Part shown: positions 53,826 to 64,000 of the stretch, piece by piece | Numbering within the stretch: position 1 is the first letter of the stretch | Layout: every line of letters starts with the position of its first letter | DNA from: Triticum aestivum | Taxonomy: Eukaryota; Streptophyta; Magnoliopsida; Poales; Poaceae | Length of the DNA: 64,000 nt | Direction: 5' to 3' | Assembly: GCF_018294505.1 (NCBI RefSeq) | Contig: NC_057813.1 | Location: 316,699,077-316,763,076 of the forward strand | The notes under the pieces: generated by a model | Told to the model about the DNA's origin: nothing | Database searches by the model: none | Seen by the model: only the letters and a program-made list of their open reading frames with translations | Translations under genes and position numbers: made by a program

Positions 53826-56174
53826 ATGGATAGGCAAGGCATTTCCTCTTCGGTCTACAACAACAACAACGAGTTCGATGCCACGAACAACAACTCCGAC
53901 GCCAAGATGGACAAGCGCATGGAGGAGATCAAGGCCCTCATCAAGAACCGCATGCGTCCTTCCTCATCTTCGAGAAGACGCTCAAGAGCACATGCTTCAG
54001 AGCTACCATCTCCGGCAAGATCACATCGGCATCGACACCAGCAAAAACACGAACGTGAAGGTCAAGAGCTCTACACCAACAACCGCCCAAGGACTTCACC
54101 ATCTCCCTTGGCATCTTCGCCAAGTGACTTCAAGGCATCTTCGCCTATGGACAAAGGGCATCTTCGCCAACAAGACCCTCAAGGCTACGCTCAAGAGAAG
54201 CTCCCCAAGCTCAAGTCCGCGACTTCCATGAGCTACTACGACCTCGACATCGACCACGCGATTCCTTTCTATGGGACTCACGGACCCGAGGAGTACCTCG
54301 AGTGGGAGCGTTTGATGGACGACTACCTCAAGCTACATCAAGTTCCTCCCGAAGATCAAGTGAAGTGCGCCACAAGAAACTTCCACGACTACGCATCGGC
54401 ATGGTGGCTTCACACACCTTCGGAGTACTACGACATGAGTTGGCCCAAGACGAAGAGAGCTTTGCGGCGAGAGTTCGTGCCTCCAACCTAAACGGAACAT
54501 CTTCAACGCCAATTGGAGAACACAATACAAGGATCCAAGTCCATCGACGAGTACTTCAAGGAGATGAAGCATGCCTTGCGACGAGCCGGCGTGGATGACC
54601 CCATTTCGATGAAGTTCCACTTCATGATGGGATTGCACAACGACATCTCCAAGACCATCTTCCTCGAGAACTACAAGTCCATCGACGACTACTACATTGG
54701 TGCTCTCAAGGCGGAACAAGAAGTCATGAAGGCCAAGGCTTCTCCACCCCAAGCAAACTTCGCGGCGACCAAGCTCAAAGACGATGAGCATGAGGCTAGC
54801 ACCAACAAGATGTCCAAGCCCGATGAGCTCCAAGATGATGCTTCCAAGTTCGACTTCACCGCCATCCCTCTTTGTGGCATTGATGATGCCGAGTCCTCCA
54901 CGACTCTTTTTCAAGATGGTGCGGCGACGAGTACGACTACGGAGACCTTCAAGGACCAAGCTTTGGAGGCGAGCGACAAGGTGGCGAGCAAGGATGATGC
55001 TTCCATCTTAGGAGGCGAGAGTGATGATGTGCCATCTTCGGCCTTCATCCACGGCGACGACTATGAGACGGTTGAGCATGGGCTTTTTCCTTCGACCACG
55101 GCGACGTCCAATGACTTGAGTGACTTTTGCCACCATATTGAGAGTGAGAGTGACTTCACCACTAGCCCCATACATGATGAGCTGCCCCAATTCCCATGTG
55201 AGGAGAGCCACCACCACCACCACTTGAGTGATTTGAGTGATTCCACCATATGCGACATTGAGTGCACCTACATTGAGGGAGTGAGTGAGCCACCACCACA
55301 TAGAGAGGGTGAGGTAGTTGATGAGGCATATGAGGCCATTTCACTTTCTAACAACTTAACCTCTACCTCTATTGTGTCTTCTCCTTTGGTGCTAGGTCCC
55401 ATACATGATGACGCGCCGATTCGCGACGACTACGTCCTCCCTTTGGACAAGACGATGGCCATGGTGGAATATGATGCACCCCCCACATGGTTCCATCAAG
55501 ATGAAGATGACCACCATTTGGTCTTTCCCACCTCACCTACACCACTTGAGTGGAATGACAAAGGTAACAAAGGTGACGGTGATGCTCTAGTCCCACTAGT
55601 GGACATTCTTGAGATTGATTGCTTGCATTATGTTGACCCACCTATTACCATGCTTCATGCTAGTGAAACTTCTTCATGCCTTGACTTACCTATTTACGAT
55701 TAATATGATGATGAGCATGTTGGGTTGCCTAGTTGTGATGCTATGCTTCATAGGATATCATGTGAAAATTCTATTGGTCACATCATGTTTGATAATCCAC
55801 TTGACTTGTCATATGCTATGCATGAGATCTCCCATATGTCATATTTGCAATCTCATCGTAGTGACTATGCATATGCCATTAAAATAAACCCAATTTGCAC
55901 ATATGGCATAGATGACAAGCTCATGGTTATTGGCATTTGTTTCTCTTGTGATGATATTGATATGCTCCCTTTGCATCATCTATCTCATATGCCATGCCAT
56001 GACCACCTAGCTTCGGATATGCATTGTTTTGGATGTTGTCCATTTTCTCCATATGATATTTCCGCTATTGCTCATGAGGAGGCCCCCATAGTTTCCTCGT
56101 ACATTTTAGGAGATTTTGATCCATCCCATTCATGCATGATCCCCATACTTGTGTGCACCATATGCTCCCCATGA
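53826..56174 (+). pseudogene. gag: gag-like ORF of the non-autonomous element with two nonsense codons
   Basis: It starts MDRQGISSSVYNNNNEFDA with a basic Arg/Ser/His-rich segment. The gag core is GPEEYLEWERLMDDYLKLHQ, ARNFHDY-type ASAWWLHTP, WPKTKRALRREFVPP, then LQRQLENTIQGSKSIDEYF, the retrotransposon-gag pattern. A TAA lies at 54489-54491 inside this core, with the frame unchanged on both sides. After the core comes a 300-residue acidic Asp/Ser/Thr/His-rich region. A second stop lies at 55701-55703; the frame then continues to 56174 in His/Cys/Met-rich sequence. No zinc knuckle or protease is seen. Confidence 0.7.
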
Positions 56175-57913
56175 ATAAACATGCTTTTGATGTGCCATAT
56201 ACTTGCATTCTCAATTTGTGTCCCCATCGTGTCATACATAATAACTATTCTTTCATGATGGATGACATGTTCTTATACCATGCATCAAATTTCTTTGAGC
56301 GATGCTTATCTTGTGCTAACTCACATGTGCACATACACATCATGATGGATGATGTGTACATTTACCACGCGCACAATTTCTTTGGATTGTGTCTCTTTTG
56401 TGTAGGTACCCATGAATACTTGTCAACCTCTCAATCCCAAGAGTTGACGAAACGAGCTCTTGAGAGCAACGATGCTTTGGGATCCCATGGAATATCCTCA
56501 CCAATGTCCCTTTCGCGCAAGGACTACGTGCAACTCCTCTACTTGGCTCTCACACGGCTATGGGCCATTTACCACTTCTCACATTATGCTCATTTTACCG
56601 TGTTCACTTTGCGTGCTATGCTTGCTCCTATGCCTTTACCATGCAATTGTGACCCTTGCTTGCATTTACCCATGATGCACCATTATTATATTCCTATGTG
56701 TATTTGCATGCTTGGTGGAGATCCTTGTTGCTATTGCCATGTTTATCATGAGCCCCATGCCATTCTACTCATATCTTGCTTTTATGCTTGGGCTATGTCA
56801 TGTGATTTACTCATGCCCACTATTTGTACACATGACATGATTGCCATGATTCCTTCTAGTATGTTGCATCTTCGCACTACTAGCATGCTTGACTTGATCG
56901 CTATGATAGCTAGCCATGTTGCATCACCCATGTTCCACTATTACTTGTTTTCTTGGGTTGATGACATATATGCCTTGTGTGTTGCATCTAGTTCTTCACA
57001 TATGCCATGTCCCTTTGCTTATCACATGCTTGACTTGATTGCCTCACACATGTTGAACAATTGCTCTTTTCATTGTGTTGAGTGCCACGATATCTTCACT
57101 ACACCCTATGCACGTTACGCTCAGATTGTCTTGCACTTGCCCCATGTGTTTAGACATTTCACTATACTTGGTGTTGTGAATGATTCCTATGCATACCATA
57201 GACCATTTGTTGAGCACTTTGCGCATTCTTGCTATGACCTTGAGGTAGATGCTTGTTCACTTATCACATATATTTGCATCTTGACCTCCCATTTGCATGC
57301 TTGTTCCCATGATATACTTGATTGTGCTCAATTTATATGCTCAAATGCCATGACACACTTCTTTGTCAAACCATATGCTATGCTTGATGACAACACTTGT
57401 TGGGTGAAACACCTCTTGAATGCTTGGTTTTGCTCTTACGACAACCACATTTGTTTTTCCAAGTGCTTGTTATCTTTGCTCCTTTTGAAGGAATTACAAG
57501 ACGGTGCGACATTGGAGAGTGCCCATTTGGAACTACAAGATGACGAATGCTTGGTGATCGTCCACTTCTACACGACGCCATCATCTCTTTCCCATGGTGA
57601 TTTGGATTTCGATCCAAGGTCGGATCTTTCCCAAGGGGGAGGGGATGATGCGGAGCATCCCATGGACATCACCATGTCAAGAGTCCATTTGACAAGTGAC
57701 ACGTGCCACATCTACTTCATGCATACAAAGGTGAATCATCTCCTTTACACGTGTCCACTTGTACCCTTCGAGGATGGTATACTACTTGACCCCTCTCTCG
57801 TGTGCATACTTAGGTGTGAGCGGAGCTACACATTCATCATGGGGGAGTCCAAGCGCAAGAGAACTACTACACCATCCAAGAGGGAAGCCTGGAAGCGGAG
57901 ACGGAAGCGCTAA
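56132..57913 (+). CDS. 593-residue His/Cys/Met-rich ORF of unknown function
   Basis: It is open from ATG 56132 to TAA 57911, overlapping the end of the gag frame by 43 bases in a different frame. The composition is striking: frequent HD/CD/MH pairs, CHVYHEPHAILLISC, and repeated segments such as MMDDMFLYHASNFFERCL and MMDDVYIYHAHNFFGLCL (an internal duplication). The last roughly 90 codons run into the 3' LTR (from 57646). The original stop may therefore lie nearer 57646. No catalytic motif, transmembrane pattern or nucleic-acid-binding motif is clear. The long open frame in a young element suggests it was recently intact. It could be a diverged continuation of gag. Do not equate with any known domain. 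Confidence 0.5.
   Translation: MHDPHTCVHHMLPMNKHAFDVPYTCILNLCPHRVIHNNYSFMMDDMFLYHASNFFERCLSCANSHVHIHIMMDDVYIYHAHNFFGLCLFCVGTHEYLSTSQSQELTKRALESNDALGSHGISSPMSLSRKDYVQLLYLALTRLWAIYHFSHYAHFTVFTLRAMLAPMPLPCNCDPCLHLPMMHHYYIPMCICMLGGDPCCYCHVYHEPHAILLISCFYAWAMSCDLLMPTICTHDMIAMIPSSMLHLRTTSMLDLIAMIASHVASPMFHYYLFSWVDDIYALCVASSSSHMPCPFAYHMLDLIASHMLNNCSFHCVECHDIFTTPYARYAQIVLHLPHVFRHFTILGVVNDSYAYHRPFVEHFAHSCYDLEVDACSLITYICILTSHLHACSHDILDCAQFICSNAMTHFFVKPYAMLDDNTCWVKHLLNAWFCSYDNHICFSKCLLSLLLLKELQDGATLESAHLELQDDECLVIVHFYTTPSSLSHGDLDFDPRSDLSQGGGDDAEHPMDITMSRVHLTSDTCHIYFMHTKVNHLLYTCPLVPFEDGILLDPSLVCILRCERSYTFIMGESKRKRTTTPSKREAWKRRRKR
57632..57645 (+). other. Polypurine tract of the non-autonomous element
   Basis: AAGGGGGAGGGGA ends directly before the second LTR (TGATGCGG). 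Confidence 0.85.
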
Positions 57914-58608
57914 GAAGAAGGCAGCAGCTCCCAGGCGACCCCGTGCGCACGGGCACCTCCGACCCCGTGCCCACAGGCCTCCCAGGCTGGCGGTCCAGAA
58001 GACCCCATGCGCACGGGCATGTACCGTGCCCACGGGACCCCCGTGTCCACGGGTCTCACGGACCTCGTGCGCACGGGCCCTTGCGTCAGGTCCCTGGATA
58101 CCCCGTGCGCACGGGCTCCACTTACCCCGTGCACACGGGGCCCCCTGTGTGATGCTGCGGGCTTTGCCCATGTTTTACCATTTCGCCCCCACCTATTCCC
58201 CTCTTTGCCTAGGACTATATATACTCCTTCATCTCCTCCATTTAGACTTAGCAAAGGATATGTTAGACATATGAGAGCTTTGCTCCATGGATCCACTCCA
58301 CTAGGAGATCAAGACCTCCTCTTGGAGTGACCAAACATCAAGACCTCCTTCTTGGGGAAGGATCCCAATCATAGGATCATCAAGCCCTCATCTCCTTCAT
58401 GGGATTTGGGATGAACTCTACCATGTATCTTATTTCCCTTTGTTGTTCATGTACCTTGTGGATCTTATGTGTTTGATTGTCTAGTGGATGTGTGATTTGA
58501 CTTGTTCTTGAGTGCTCCTCTTGTTTTCCCTCCTTTGTTCATCTTGTTCTTGGGGATTCCACCTCCAATTCATGAAAGATCTTCTCTATAGGGTTCCACC
58601 CTACATCA
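57646..58608 (+). repeat. 3' LTR of the non-autonomous element
   Basis: Matches 50944-51905, including the palindrome array (57937-58135) and TATATATA near 58216. Ends CATCA before the target duplication CTATG. Confidence 0.88.
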
Positions 58609-58613
58609 CTATG

Positions 58614-58952
58614 GTTGGACAGAATGGAAATCAGAACGGTCATCACACCAAACTGTCAGATTTGCAGAGAACCAACCCTCCCAGTTTCAGTCAGGTTATT
58701 GATCCCTTGGATGCAGACGACTGGTTGCAAACTATTGGGAAGAAGCTTGAGATTGCTCGTACTGATACAAATGACAAAGTCCCATTTGCAACTCATTATC
58801 TTGAAGGCACTGCCGCAATATGGTGGGAAAATGCAAAAGCCATGTGGCATGCCGATGAAGAAATCACCTGGGTAAAATTCAAGGATTAGTTCCGTAAATA
58901 CCATATTCCTGCTGGAATTATGAAAGTCAAGCAGCGTGAATTCCTCGCGCTC
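58614..58952 (+). pseudogene. gag: gag of Gypsy copy B, continuation
   Basis: It continues directly from 50943 after removal of the nested element (VGQNGNQNGHHTKLSDLQ, then FATHYLEGTAAIWWENAKAM). It has a TAG near 58887. It ends at EFLAL, where an Athila-type LTR begins. Confidence 0.75.
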
Positions 58953-59543
58953 TGATACGTCTCCAACGTATCTATAATTTATGAAGCATTCATGCTATAT
59001 TATTATTTGTTTTGAATGTTTATGGGCTTTATTATACACTTTATATTATTTTTGGGACTAACCTATTACCGGAGGCCCAACCCATATTGTTGTTTTCTTG
59101 CCTATTTTAGTATTTCGAAGAAAAGGAATATCAAACGGAGTCCAAACGGAATGAAACCTTTGGGAGCATGATTTTTGGAACGAACGTGATCCAGGAGATG
59201 TGGAGTTGAAGTAAAGGAAGCTTCAAGGTGGCCACGAGGGTGGGGGCGCCCCCCCCTACTGGGCATGCCCCCTGTCTCGTGGGCCCCTCAAGGATCCCCC
59301 GACCGACTTCTTTCGCCTATATATTTCCATATACCCTAAAACCTTCGAAGCACACAATAGATCGGGAGTTCCGCCGCTGCAAGCCTCTGTAGCCACCAAA
59401 AACCTCTCGGGAGCCTGTTCCGGCACCCTACCGGAGGGGGGATCCCTCACCGGTGGCCATCTTCATCATCCCAGTGCTCTCCATGACGAGGAGGGGGTAG
59501 TTCACCCTCGGGGCTGAGGGTATGTACCAGTAGCTATGTGTTT

Positions 59544-59580
<37 letters not shown>

Positions 59581-60303
59581 TTCTCTCTATGGCACGATCT
59601 TGATGTATCGCGAGCTTTGCTATTATACTTGGATCTTATGATGTTTCTCCCCTCTACTCTCTTGTGATGAATTGAGGTTTCCCCTTGAAGTTGTTTTGTC
59701 GTATTGAGTCTTTAAGGATTTGAGAACACTTGATGTATGTCTTGTTGTGCTTATCTGTCGTGACAATGGGATATTCACGTGATCCACTTGATGTATGTTT
59801 TGGTGATCAACTTGCGGGTTCACCTTGTGAACTTATGCATAGGGGTTGGCACACGTTTTCGTCCTGACTCTCCGGTAGACCTTGGGGCACTCTTTGAAGT
59901 CCTTTGTGTTGCTTGAATAGATGAATCTGAGATTGTGTGATGCATATCATATAATCATACCCACGGATACTTGAGGTGACAATGGAGTATCTAGGTGACA
60001 TTAGGGTTTTGGTTGATTTGTGTCTTAAGGTGTTATTCTAGTACAAACTCTATGATAGATCGAACGGAAAGAATAGCTTCATGTTATTTTACTACGGACT
60101 CTTGAATAGATCGAGCAGAAAGGATAACTTTGAGGTGGTTTCGTACCCTACCATAATCTCTTCGTTTGTTCTCCACTATTAGTGGCTTTGGAGTGACTCT
60201 TTGTTGCATGTTGAGGGATAGTTATATGATCCAATTATGTTATTATTGTTGAGAGAACTTGCACTAGTGAAAGTATGAACCCTAGGCCTTGTTTCCTACC
60301 ATT
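58953..60303 (+). repeat. Truncated Athila-type LTR
   Basis: It starts TGATACGTCTCCAACGTATC like the element at 4862 but diverges after about 35 bases, then shares the GGAGTCCAAACGGAAT section. A TATATATTT box lies near 59319 and a CT microsatellite at 59547-59577. The sequence stops abruptly after CCTTGTTTCCTACCATTG, well before a CA end. It joins minus-strand Gypsy sequence there. Belongs to an Athila family different from the first one. Confidence 0.75.
59547..59577. repeat. (CT)n microsatellite in the Athila-type LTR
   Basis: About 15 CT units in the LTR leader region. Confidence 0.9.
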
Positions 60304-63300
60304 GGCCCATAGACAAGCTTCTGCCAATGTGGATATCTCTGCTTGGACTCAATAAGCACCTCCTGGATGTAGTAAACCGGCCGTTGAACCGGATATTCCT
60401 TGCCAACCTCCTTGCACTCCACCAGAATGGCCACACTGACTGTGTTAGCAGCCACATATAACAATAATGGCTCCTTATCAATGGGAGCAGCAAGGACCGG
60501 CGGCTCAGTGAGCTGCCTCTTCAAATCTTCAAATGCTACGTTAGCAGCATCACTCCAGACAAAGTCGTCTGTTTTCTTCATCATCTGATACAGCGGTATG
60601 GCCTTCTCACCTAACCGGCTTAAAGCAGCAATACGACCCGCCAAACGCTGAACATCATTGATACACGTCGGTTTAGCTAAGGAGGTGATGGCCTTGATCT
60701 TCTCCGGGTTAGCCTCAATGCCTCTGTTAGAAACCAGAAAACCCAAAAGCTTGCCTGTTGGCACACCAAAAACGCACTTGGCCGGGTTAAGCATCATCTT
60801 ATAGACCCGGAGATTATCAAAGGTGTCCTTCAGATCATCTATCAAGGTCTCCTTTCTCTGGACTTCACCACAATGTCATCCACATAAGCATGAACATTGC
60901 GCCCAATCTGATTGTGAAGACAGTTCTGCACACATCGCTGATAAGTCGCCTAGGCACTCTTAAGCCCAAAAGGCATGGATACATAGTAGAAGGCTCCAAA
61001 AGGAGTAATAAAACTCGTCTTCTCCTGGTCCTTAACTGCCATCTTGATCTGATGATAACCAGAATAAGCATCCAAAAAGCACTAACACTCACAACCCGCC
61101 GTAGCATCAATGATTTGATCAATACAGGGGAGAGCAAAAGGATCAGCCGGATAAGCCTTGTTTAAGTCCGTGTAATCCACACACATACGCCGGTGCCGTT
61201 ATTCTTAAGCACTAGCACCGGGTTAGCCAACCACTTTGGATGAAAAACTTCAACAATGAACCCGGCCGCCAAGAGCCGGGCCACTTCCTCACCAATGGCC
61301 TTACGCCTCTCCTCATTGAACCGCCGAAGAAACTGCTTGACCCGCTTAAATTTTGGACCAATATTGAGAGTGTGCTCAGCAAGTTCTCTCGGTACACCCG
61401 GCATGTCAGAAGGTTTCCATGCAAAGATGTCCCGGTTCTCATAGATGAACTCGATGAGCGCGCTTTCCTATTTAGGATCCAGATTAGCACTGATACTGAA
61501 CTACTTAGATGAGTCTCCAGGAACAAAATCAACCAGCTTGTCGTCGGCCGATTTAAACTTCATCACCGGCTCATGCTCTGTGGTTGGCTTCTTCAAAGAC
61601 GTCATGTCCGCCGGGTCAACATTATCCTTGTAAAAAACTTCAACTCCTCTGTTGCACAGACAGACTTAGCGTAAGCAGCATCGCCTTCCTCACATTCCAG
61701 GGCTATCTTCCGACTCCCATGCACTGTGATGGTTCCCTTATGACCCAGCATCTTGAGCTGCAGATAAACATAACACGGCCGTGGCATGAACTTTGCATAA
61801 GTTGGCCGTCCAAACAGAGCGTGATACGGGCTTTTGATTTTGACCACTTCAAAAGTTAACTTCTCAGCCCTGGAATCATGCTCATCTCCAAAGGCCACTT
61901 CCAGCTCAATCTTACCCACTCGGTACGCCGACCACTCCATGGAAACAGTGTTGGACGTCTTAAGATTTTTATCAGTCAACCCCATGCGACGGAAAGTCTC
62001 ATACTAAAGGATGTTGATGCTACCGCCTCCATCCATGAGCACTTTAGTGAATTTATATCCACCAACCTGAGGTGCCACCACCAAGACCAAGTGACCCGGA
62101 TTGTCAACCCTGGGAGGGTGATCCTCCCTACTCCACAGAATAGGCTGCTCAGACCATCTCAAATAACGAGGAATTATCGGCTCAACAGCGTTCACATCCC
62201 TCTTATGAAGATTCTGGTCCCGTTTGCACAAACTAGTGGTAAACACATGATACTGTCCACTATTCAGCTGCTTTGGATTACTTTGATATCCATATTGCTG
62301 CTGCTGCTAACCTCCCTGGCCAGATTGCTGATTATACCACCCTGATTACTTTGAGGACCTTGAAAGTTGGAATTAGAACCACCACCCGGGCCATGAAAAC
62401 CGATGTCGCCTGAGCTGCCGCCCGGCCCATGATAGCTATCAAACATGCTAGAGTTCTTGAAAGCCTTCATGATCGTACAATCCTTCCACAGGTGAGTGGC
62501 CGGTTTCTGCTGAGTACCATGCCTTGGACAGGGCTCATTTAGCAATTGCTCAAGAGTGGGACCTGACCCGCTGGACCGAGGAGGCGGTCTCCTCTTACGT
62601 CGTTGATTGTTGCCCTGCGAATTGGTGTTAGCCACAAACTCCGAGCTACCATCAGCCTTACATTTATTATGGCCTCCTTGATTTGCCGGGTTATGCTGAG
62701 GACCCTTGGCGTTGCCGCTCTTCTTTCCCTTCCCTGTCTTCCCATCGTCAGACTCGGGACCCTTGGTACTATCAGAGTCGGCATATTTGACTAGATCCGC
62801 CATCAACAGGCACATGTCATTACAATCGCGCTTGAGCCGCCCCAGCTTCAATTTTAGAGGCTCAAACGGCAATTTTTCTCCAACATTAAGACTGCAGAGC
62901 CGGCATCCAACTTATCAGATGAATGTATTATGGCCTTGACCCAGCGCACCCAATGGGTCATGGATTCACCCTCCTCTTGCTTGCAATTAGTCAAGTCCAC
63001 AAACGACATGGGCTGCTTGCATGTATCTTTAAAGTTCTAAATAAACTGGGTCTTTAACTCTGCCCATGAACCGATGGAATTAGGTGGCAGCCACTTCAAC
63101 CAAGTACGGGTCGTTCCATCCAGCATCACAGTGAAGTACTTGGCCATTGCAGCATCACTGACTTCCAGCAGTTCCATGGCCATCTCGTAGCTTTCGATCC
63201 ATGCCCCAGGTTGTAAGTTGGTCGTGTAATTAGGCACCTTTTGAGGTCCCTTGAAATCCTTGGGCAAATGCTCATTACGCAGAGCCGGTACCAAACAAGG

Positions 63301-63534
63301 TATGCCCCCAGTCCTAGTGGTCACACCCGCCTTAATTGAAGTCGTCGGATAAACCGGAAAAGACTGGTAAGCCACTCGCTCAGCCACCTGATGAGTCGCT
63401 TGCTGAGCCGCCCGCTCAGCTTCTTGACGTATCTTGTCCTGATCAACCAAATTAGGAATTCCATCATGTGCCGGGTCATGCTCACGCGGTTGGTCTCGGT
63501 GTTGGACATTGCTTGAACCGGCTGGTGAATCCAT
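60304..63534 (-). pseudogene. gag-pol: Decayed Tat-like Gypsy gag-pol, 3' truncated
   Basis: Read from right to left: gag starts MDSPAGSSNVQHRDQPREHD at 63534, with AMAKYFTVMLDGTTRTWLKW in the core. A basic Gly/Asn-rich linker follows (62872-62264). Protease carries VLMDGGGSINIL near 62010, the DGGGS form common in Tat/Retand elements. Reverse transcriptase has HPKWLANPVLVLKNNG near 61225 and an intact HAYVDDIVVKS near 60880, then CVFGVPTGKLLGFLVSNRGI. The start of RNase H (KEPLLLYVAAN) lies near 60450. Multiple frame changes and stops break it. RNase H end and integrase are missing because the sequence stops at the junction with the LTR at about 60303. Confidence 0.8.
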
Positions 63535-64000
63535 GTGCCTGTTATAGCTCAGGCTCCGGCTTGGGCGAGGGGTTGAATGAATCCTATATCGGCTATAAGA
63601 ATATGCCTCCTATTGTGCCAGAGTCGTCGGAAGAAGTTCTCTGACCCTTCATGTTCAATCGCCGTCGGAGAGTCGCCATCCACCGGGAGGACTGCAAGGC
63701 GTATTCTTATTATGTGACCAAGTTGGAATCCTCACATGGTTGAATCGGAATCTGGCATGAAAAAGCAATCTAGCAAAAAAATTTGAGGAAGTTAAATTTT
63801 CATGATGATAGTTATTTGTATCTACCCAAATATGTGAAGGTATCCAACATAAAATTAGGTAGATTTCTCATCAAGGAATATATAACTTATTCGAAAAAAA
63901 ATTAACCTCCAATCTAGCAAAATCACCCTTCTAAGGTCCATGCTCGAACTACGAACAAAATCGAGTAAGCAAGTACTATTTCCCAAGGGACATCCCAAAC
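63535..64000 (-). other. Leader of the Tat-like Gypsy or adjoining sequence
   Basis: No ORF and no LTR end or primer-binding site that I can name. By position it is the 5' leader of the minus-strand element, whose LTR would lie beyond the window. Confidence 0.35.

Larger units (their letters stand above)
50944..58608 (+). mobile_element. Complete non-autonomous LTR retrotransposon with gag and a His/Cys/Met-rich ORF
   Basis: LTRs of 962 and 963 bases open TGATGCGGAGC and close CCTACATCA. The target duplication CTATG is perfect (50939-50943 and 58609-58613). A primer-binding-like TGGTATCATGAGCC stands 2 bases inside and a polypurine tract AAGGGGGAGGGGA directly before the second LTR. The insertion splits gag of Gypsy copy B. 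The interior has a long leader (51906-53825), a gag-like ORF and a second ORF of unknown function. No protease, reverse transcriptase or integrase is visible. The LTRs differ by only a few per cent by eye, so it is younger than its host. Superfamily not certain. Confidence 0.85.

Noticed and set aside
1..64000. tRNA, rRNA, CRISPR, riboswitch or bacterial operon features
   Set aside because: None seen. Splice sites, LTR elements and MITEs show a plant nuclear sequence. The TGGTATCAGAGC and TGGCGCCGTTGCC sites are retrotransposon primer-binding sites, not tRNA genes.
1..64000. Integrated plant pararetrovirus
   Set aside because: No movement-protein, coat or caulimovirus-type reverse transcriptase motifs; all reverse transcriptases here have Gypsy order with integrase or Tat-type protease.

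Overview
This is a repeat-dominated nuclear window from a grass, most likely a Triticeae genome (wheat, goatgrass or barley type). The evidence is the family signature of its transposons: Athila-lineage LTRs opening TGATACGTCTCCAACGTATC, CACTA termini, Stowaway MITEs opening CTCCCTCCGTCCC, Helitrons, and long-LTR Gypsy elements nested in one another. There are no operons, CRISPR arrays, rRNA genes or tRNA genes. Species and chromosome cannot be told from the sequence.

Region 1 (1-17.1 kb, minus strand) is a broken host gene. Between 411 and 4564 lie seven related exons, each ending at a CAG|GTGCTTGC-type donor (AAG in one copy). The six downstream copies are whole numbers of codons (51, 51, 45, 59, 59 and 54). 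They sit in introns made of the same roughly 0.2-kb sub-repeats, so one exon-intron unit has been amplified inside the gene. An 11.3-kb Sabrina-type Athila retrotransposon (4862-16173) has landed in the next upstream exon. A reading frame continues from one side of the insertion to the other. The retrotransposon itself contains a 2.96-kb Helitron (9245-12204) that carries exon-like sequence.

Region 2 (17.1-29.9 kb) is intergenic. It holds MITEs, a Helitron 3' end, a decayed ORF (20337-20829), a truncated RNase-D/WRN-type exonuclease fragment (23451-23834, minus) and three copies of a promoter/5'-UTR-like block. The fourth copy of that block sits in front of a predicted intact gene at 31 kb.

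Region 3 (29.9-33.6 kb) is the gene island. An uncharacterised three-exon gene on the minus strand (CDS 30804 to 29972) and a complete three-exon F-box/FBD gene on the plus strand (31691-33414) are arranged head to head, with about 0.6 kb between their predicted 5' ends.

Region 4 (33.6-40.16 kb) is a GC-rich complex tandem array grading into minisatellites and the right end of a CACTA transposon, whose last base (40163) abuts the primer-binding site of a Gypsy element.

Region 5 (40.16-64 kb) is nested LTR retrotransposons. A decayed chromodomain Gypsy interior (40164-45882) is followed by a 3.6-kb LTR (45883-49500) and then a second interior of the same family (49501 onward), giving an interior-LTR-interior tandem. 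The second interior is interrupted by a young, complete non-autonomous element (50944-58608, perfect CTATG target duplication). That element encodes a gag-like protein and a 593-codon His/Cys/Met-rich ORF of unknown function, and its LTRs carry arrays of the palindrome CCCGTGCGCACGGG. A truncated Athila-type LTR (58953 to about 60303) and a decayed minus-strand Tat-like Gypsy (about 60304-63534) close the window.

The strongest candidates for something undescribed are the exon-amplified gene, the His/Cys/Met-rich ORF with its palindrome-studded LTRs, and the extra ORF ahead of gag in the chromodomain Gypsy.
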